This document shows positions 3,751-5,479 of a stretch of 5,479 bases of DNA, piece by piece. The notes below the pieces were generated by a model. That model worked only from the letters and a program-made list of their open reading frames with translations. It had not been told where the DNA came from and searched no databases. This DNA comes from Elusimicrobia bacterium CG06_land_8_20_14_3_00_38_11 (lineage in GTDB: Bacteria > Elusimicrobiota > UBA8919). Positions within the stretch are counted from its first letter, which is position 1; the number at the start of each line of letters is the position of its first letter. The DNA lies in NCBI GenBank assembly GCA_002780205.1, contig PEVQ01000122.1:1-5479 (forward strand). The letters are read 5' to 3'. The position numbers and the translations under genes are program-made.

Positions 3751-5479
3751 CCTCTTTTCTATTACCTCAAAAATCTCTACCGGTTTTTCCTTACCCTTAA
3801 CTTTCGTCGTGCCAAGCGGTTTTGTTTTTACAAAATCTTTTACATACTGATAAGTTGACTCTGAAATAATTATGTGCGTAGCAAATTCTTTATTGAGTGA
3901 TTCAAGCCGGGCACCCAAATTAACATTATCGCCGATAACCGTATAGTCCATTCTTTCGACGGAACCCATATTCCCGACCACCATATCGCCGGTGTTGACG
4001 CCGATGCCTATGTCCAAAACCGGTCGTTTTTCGGCACGCCATTTCTCTTGAAGTTTTGCAAGTTCTCCCATCATATCTATCGCGCAGAAAACGGCTCTTT
4101 TTGCATGGTCGTTCTGCGGAAGAGGCGCGTTCCAAAAAGCCATCACCGCATCGCCGATAAACTTATCAAGAGTGCCCTCATACTTAAAAACCACTTCCGT
4201 CATTTTTGTGAGATATTCATTCAACAATGCGACGACTTTCTCCGGCGTGGATGCCTCAGAAATAGTCGTAAATCCGCGTATGTCCGAGAAAAGAACGGTC
4301 AACTGAGCCCTTTTACCGCCGAGCGTGAGTGCATCCGGATTTTTCTGAAGTTCGTTGATGACGAGCGGGGAAAGATACTGCCCGAACGCCTTTTTAAGCC
4401 ACCTTTTTTCTTTTTCTTCGGTAATAAACCGCCACGCTGTTATTGAAATATATGAGAAAATAACAAGTGAAGCCGTCGGAACATACTCAAGCCAAATTTT
4501 TTTTCCGGCAAAATAATAATTGCATATAAAAGACCAGGAAATAAAAATAAAAATCGTCAGAATTGTTGATTTCCACGGCGAAAGTTTCGGCAGAAAAAAG
4601 GTTAAAATTAAACCGACGATAATTACGGATAAAAATTTAATCCAGACGCTCGGATGCGAAATAAAATCAGAATTGATTATGGCATTTATATTATTTGCGA
4701 TAGTTTCAATCCCTGGCATAGTAGGTGAAAAAGGACTGACATGCCTGTCGTAAAGCCCTGCCGCGGCATAACCTACGAGCACTATATTATTCTTTAAGAT
4801 TTTATTATCCACTTCGTTGTTTATTATTTTATAATAGGAAATATACTTAAATGTCCCGACTTCACCATAATAATTAATTAACATTTCTTTTTTATCCAAC
4901 GGTAATTTTTTTATTATTTCCTGCCATGGTTTGTTTAAATATTCCGATGCAATTGCAACCGAAATATGAGGATAGAGCGCACCCTTATATTCTATGACCG
5001 GCTTCATTTTTCTCACAACGCCGTCCGTTTCCGGAAAAATGTTTGGCGAGCCGAGAAGCAGGGAACTTTTTATGATATTTTCAAGCGGCGGTTTTGATTT
5101 AACGGGTACACCTTTTACAACCTCAAACAGAATTTCGTTAACGCAGCGGTGAGATTTCACCATTGCATCCGACAATTTATCGTCGCTTTGCTGATTACTT
5201 TTTTCAATGAACAAAACATCAAACCCTATTGTTTTAACACCTGCCTTAACCAATTTTTTTATCAACTCTGCGTGAACACTTCTGTCCCAGGGCCATCTTC
5301 CGAGTTTATCCAAACTTTCTTCGTCAATCGCAGCAATTACTATTTCTCCGGTGGGATTTTTTTGACCCCTTAATTTCAGACGGAAATCGTAGGATTTGTA
5401 TTCAAGCAAATCAAATATGCTAAAAAAATTGAGAACCAGAATTATGGGAATTGCCGATACGCCGAGCAGATACCCGATT
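3730..5479 (-). CDS. CHASE2-domain class III adenylate/guanylate cyclase, N-terminus outside the window
   Basis: A membrane sensor that makes a cyclic nucleotide, probably cAMP. The frame is open to the window edge: 582 residues are visible (residue 1 = codon 5478-5476), so the TTG at 5409 is not the start. Residues 1-22 form the end of a first membrane helix. A CHASE2 extracytoplasmic sensor follows (about 24-265, with IVIAAIDEESLDKLGRWPWD and TIGFDVLF), then three membrane helices (about 277-299, 304-325, 332-351), a linker with AFGQYLSP and the cyclase domain (about 390-573). Catalytic residues are present: metal-binding D399 (FSDIRGF) and D443 (GDAVMAFW), substrate-specifying K439 and T513, and transition-state N520 and R524 (NVNLGAR). 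The Lys/Thr pair is the class IIIb pattern and favours ATP. The last residues (QLKIQN) derive from an AT-rich repeat. The ligand of the sensor cannot be inferred. Confidence 0.95.
   Translation of the reverse strand, partial: IGYLLGVSAIPIILVLNFFSIFDLLEYKSYDFRLKLRGQKNPTGEIVIAAIDEESLDKLGRWPWDRSVHAELIKKLVKAGVKTIGFDVLFIEKSNQQSDDKLSDAMVKSHRCVNEILFEVVKGVPVKSKPPLENIIKSSLLLGSPNIFPETDGVVRKMKPVIEYKGALYPHISVAIASEYLNKPWQEIIKKLPLDKKEMLINYYGEVGTFKYISYYKIINNEVDNKILKNNIVLVGYAAAGLYDRHVSPFSPTMPGIETIANNINAIINSDFISHPSVWIKFLSVIIVGLILTFFLPKLSPWKSTILTIFIFISWSFICNYYFAGKKIWLEYVPTASLVIFSYISITAWRFITEEKEKRWLKKAFGQYLSPLVINELQKNPDALTLGGKRAQLTVLFSDIRGFTTISEASTPEKVVALLNEYLTKMTEVVFKYEGTLDKFIGDAVMAFWNAPLPQNDHAKRAVFCAIDMMGELAKLQEKWRAEKRPVLDIGIGVNTGDMVVGNMGSVERMDYTVIGDNVNLGARLESLNKEFATHIIISESTYQYVKDFVKTKPLGTTKVKGKEKPVEIFEVIEKRQLKIQN

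Noticed and set aside
4048..4446. 132-codon plus-strand ORF
   Set aside because: It is the antisense shadow of the conserved cyclase catalytic domain and has no features of its own.
5407..5409. TTG as start codon of the cyclase
   Set aside because: The frame stays open to the window edge and encodes a hydrophobic helix directly upstream, as expected for CHASE2 proteins, so the true start lies outside the window.

Overview
The window looks like part of a chromosome of an anaerobic, AT-rich bacterium. All recognisable genes lie on the minus strand, so they are read from the high coordinates to the low ones. A multi-subunit pyruvate (2-oxoacid):ferredoxin oxidoreductase, a small clostridial/Thermotoga-type ferredoxin and an iron-sulfur flavoprotein point to ferredoxin-based anaerobic metabolism. 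The tRNA gene encodes no CCA end, and degenerate repeats rich in CACAGAG/CACGGA, GTGGTTAA and TCCCGCTTTAGCGGGA sit at gene borders. From memory this style resembles uncultivated lineages such as Elusimicrobiota or Omnitrophota, but the placement is an inference and no marker here fixes it.

In transcription order: (1) 5479-3730, a CHASE2 membrane sensor fused to a class III nucleotide cyclase, its N-terminus cut by the window edge. (2) 3729-3623, an AT-rich spacer with nested inverted repeats and a GC-rich hairpin. (3) 3622-2939, a DUF3307-type polytopic membrane protein. (4) 2936-2863, tRNA-Arg(ACG), starting 2 nt after the stop of the preceding gene. (5) 2852-2364, tadA, the tRNA adenosine deaminase that acts on exactly this tRNA, starting 10 nt after it. 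(6) 2367-1822, a TlpA/ResA-like thioredoxin, and (7) 1825-1235, an iron-sulfur flavoprotein; tadA, tlpA and the flavoprotein gene are joined by ATGA overlaps. (8) 1183-998, a ferredoxin. (9) 884-309, porG; (10) 316-17, porD; (11) 13-1, the first four codons of what should be porA.

The low-coordinate half is a redox module. The Por complex would reduce ferredoxin during 2-oxoacid oxidation, the 61-residue ferredoxin would carry the electrons, and the flavoprotein and thioredoxin could use or balance that reducing power. The middle is a translation module in which a tRNA with an A34 wobble base and its A-to-I editing enzyme appear to share a transcript.

Two observations stand out. First, tRNA-Arg(ACG) is wedged between two ORFs directly ahead of tadA, and the only Shine-Dalgarno-like bases of tadA include the last base of the tRNA. 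Second, dispersed repeats have been absorbed into genes: an inverted array of 8-bp units encodes the signal peptide of the TlpA-like protein, other repeats form the C-termini of the flavoprotein and the cyclase, and a tandem repeat supplies part of the porG ribosome binding site. I found no CRISPR array, insertion sequence or defence system, and no supported plus-strand gene. No stretch over 300 bases lacks a gene.
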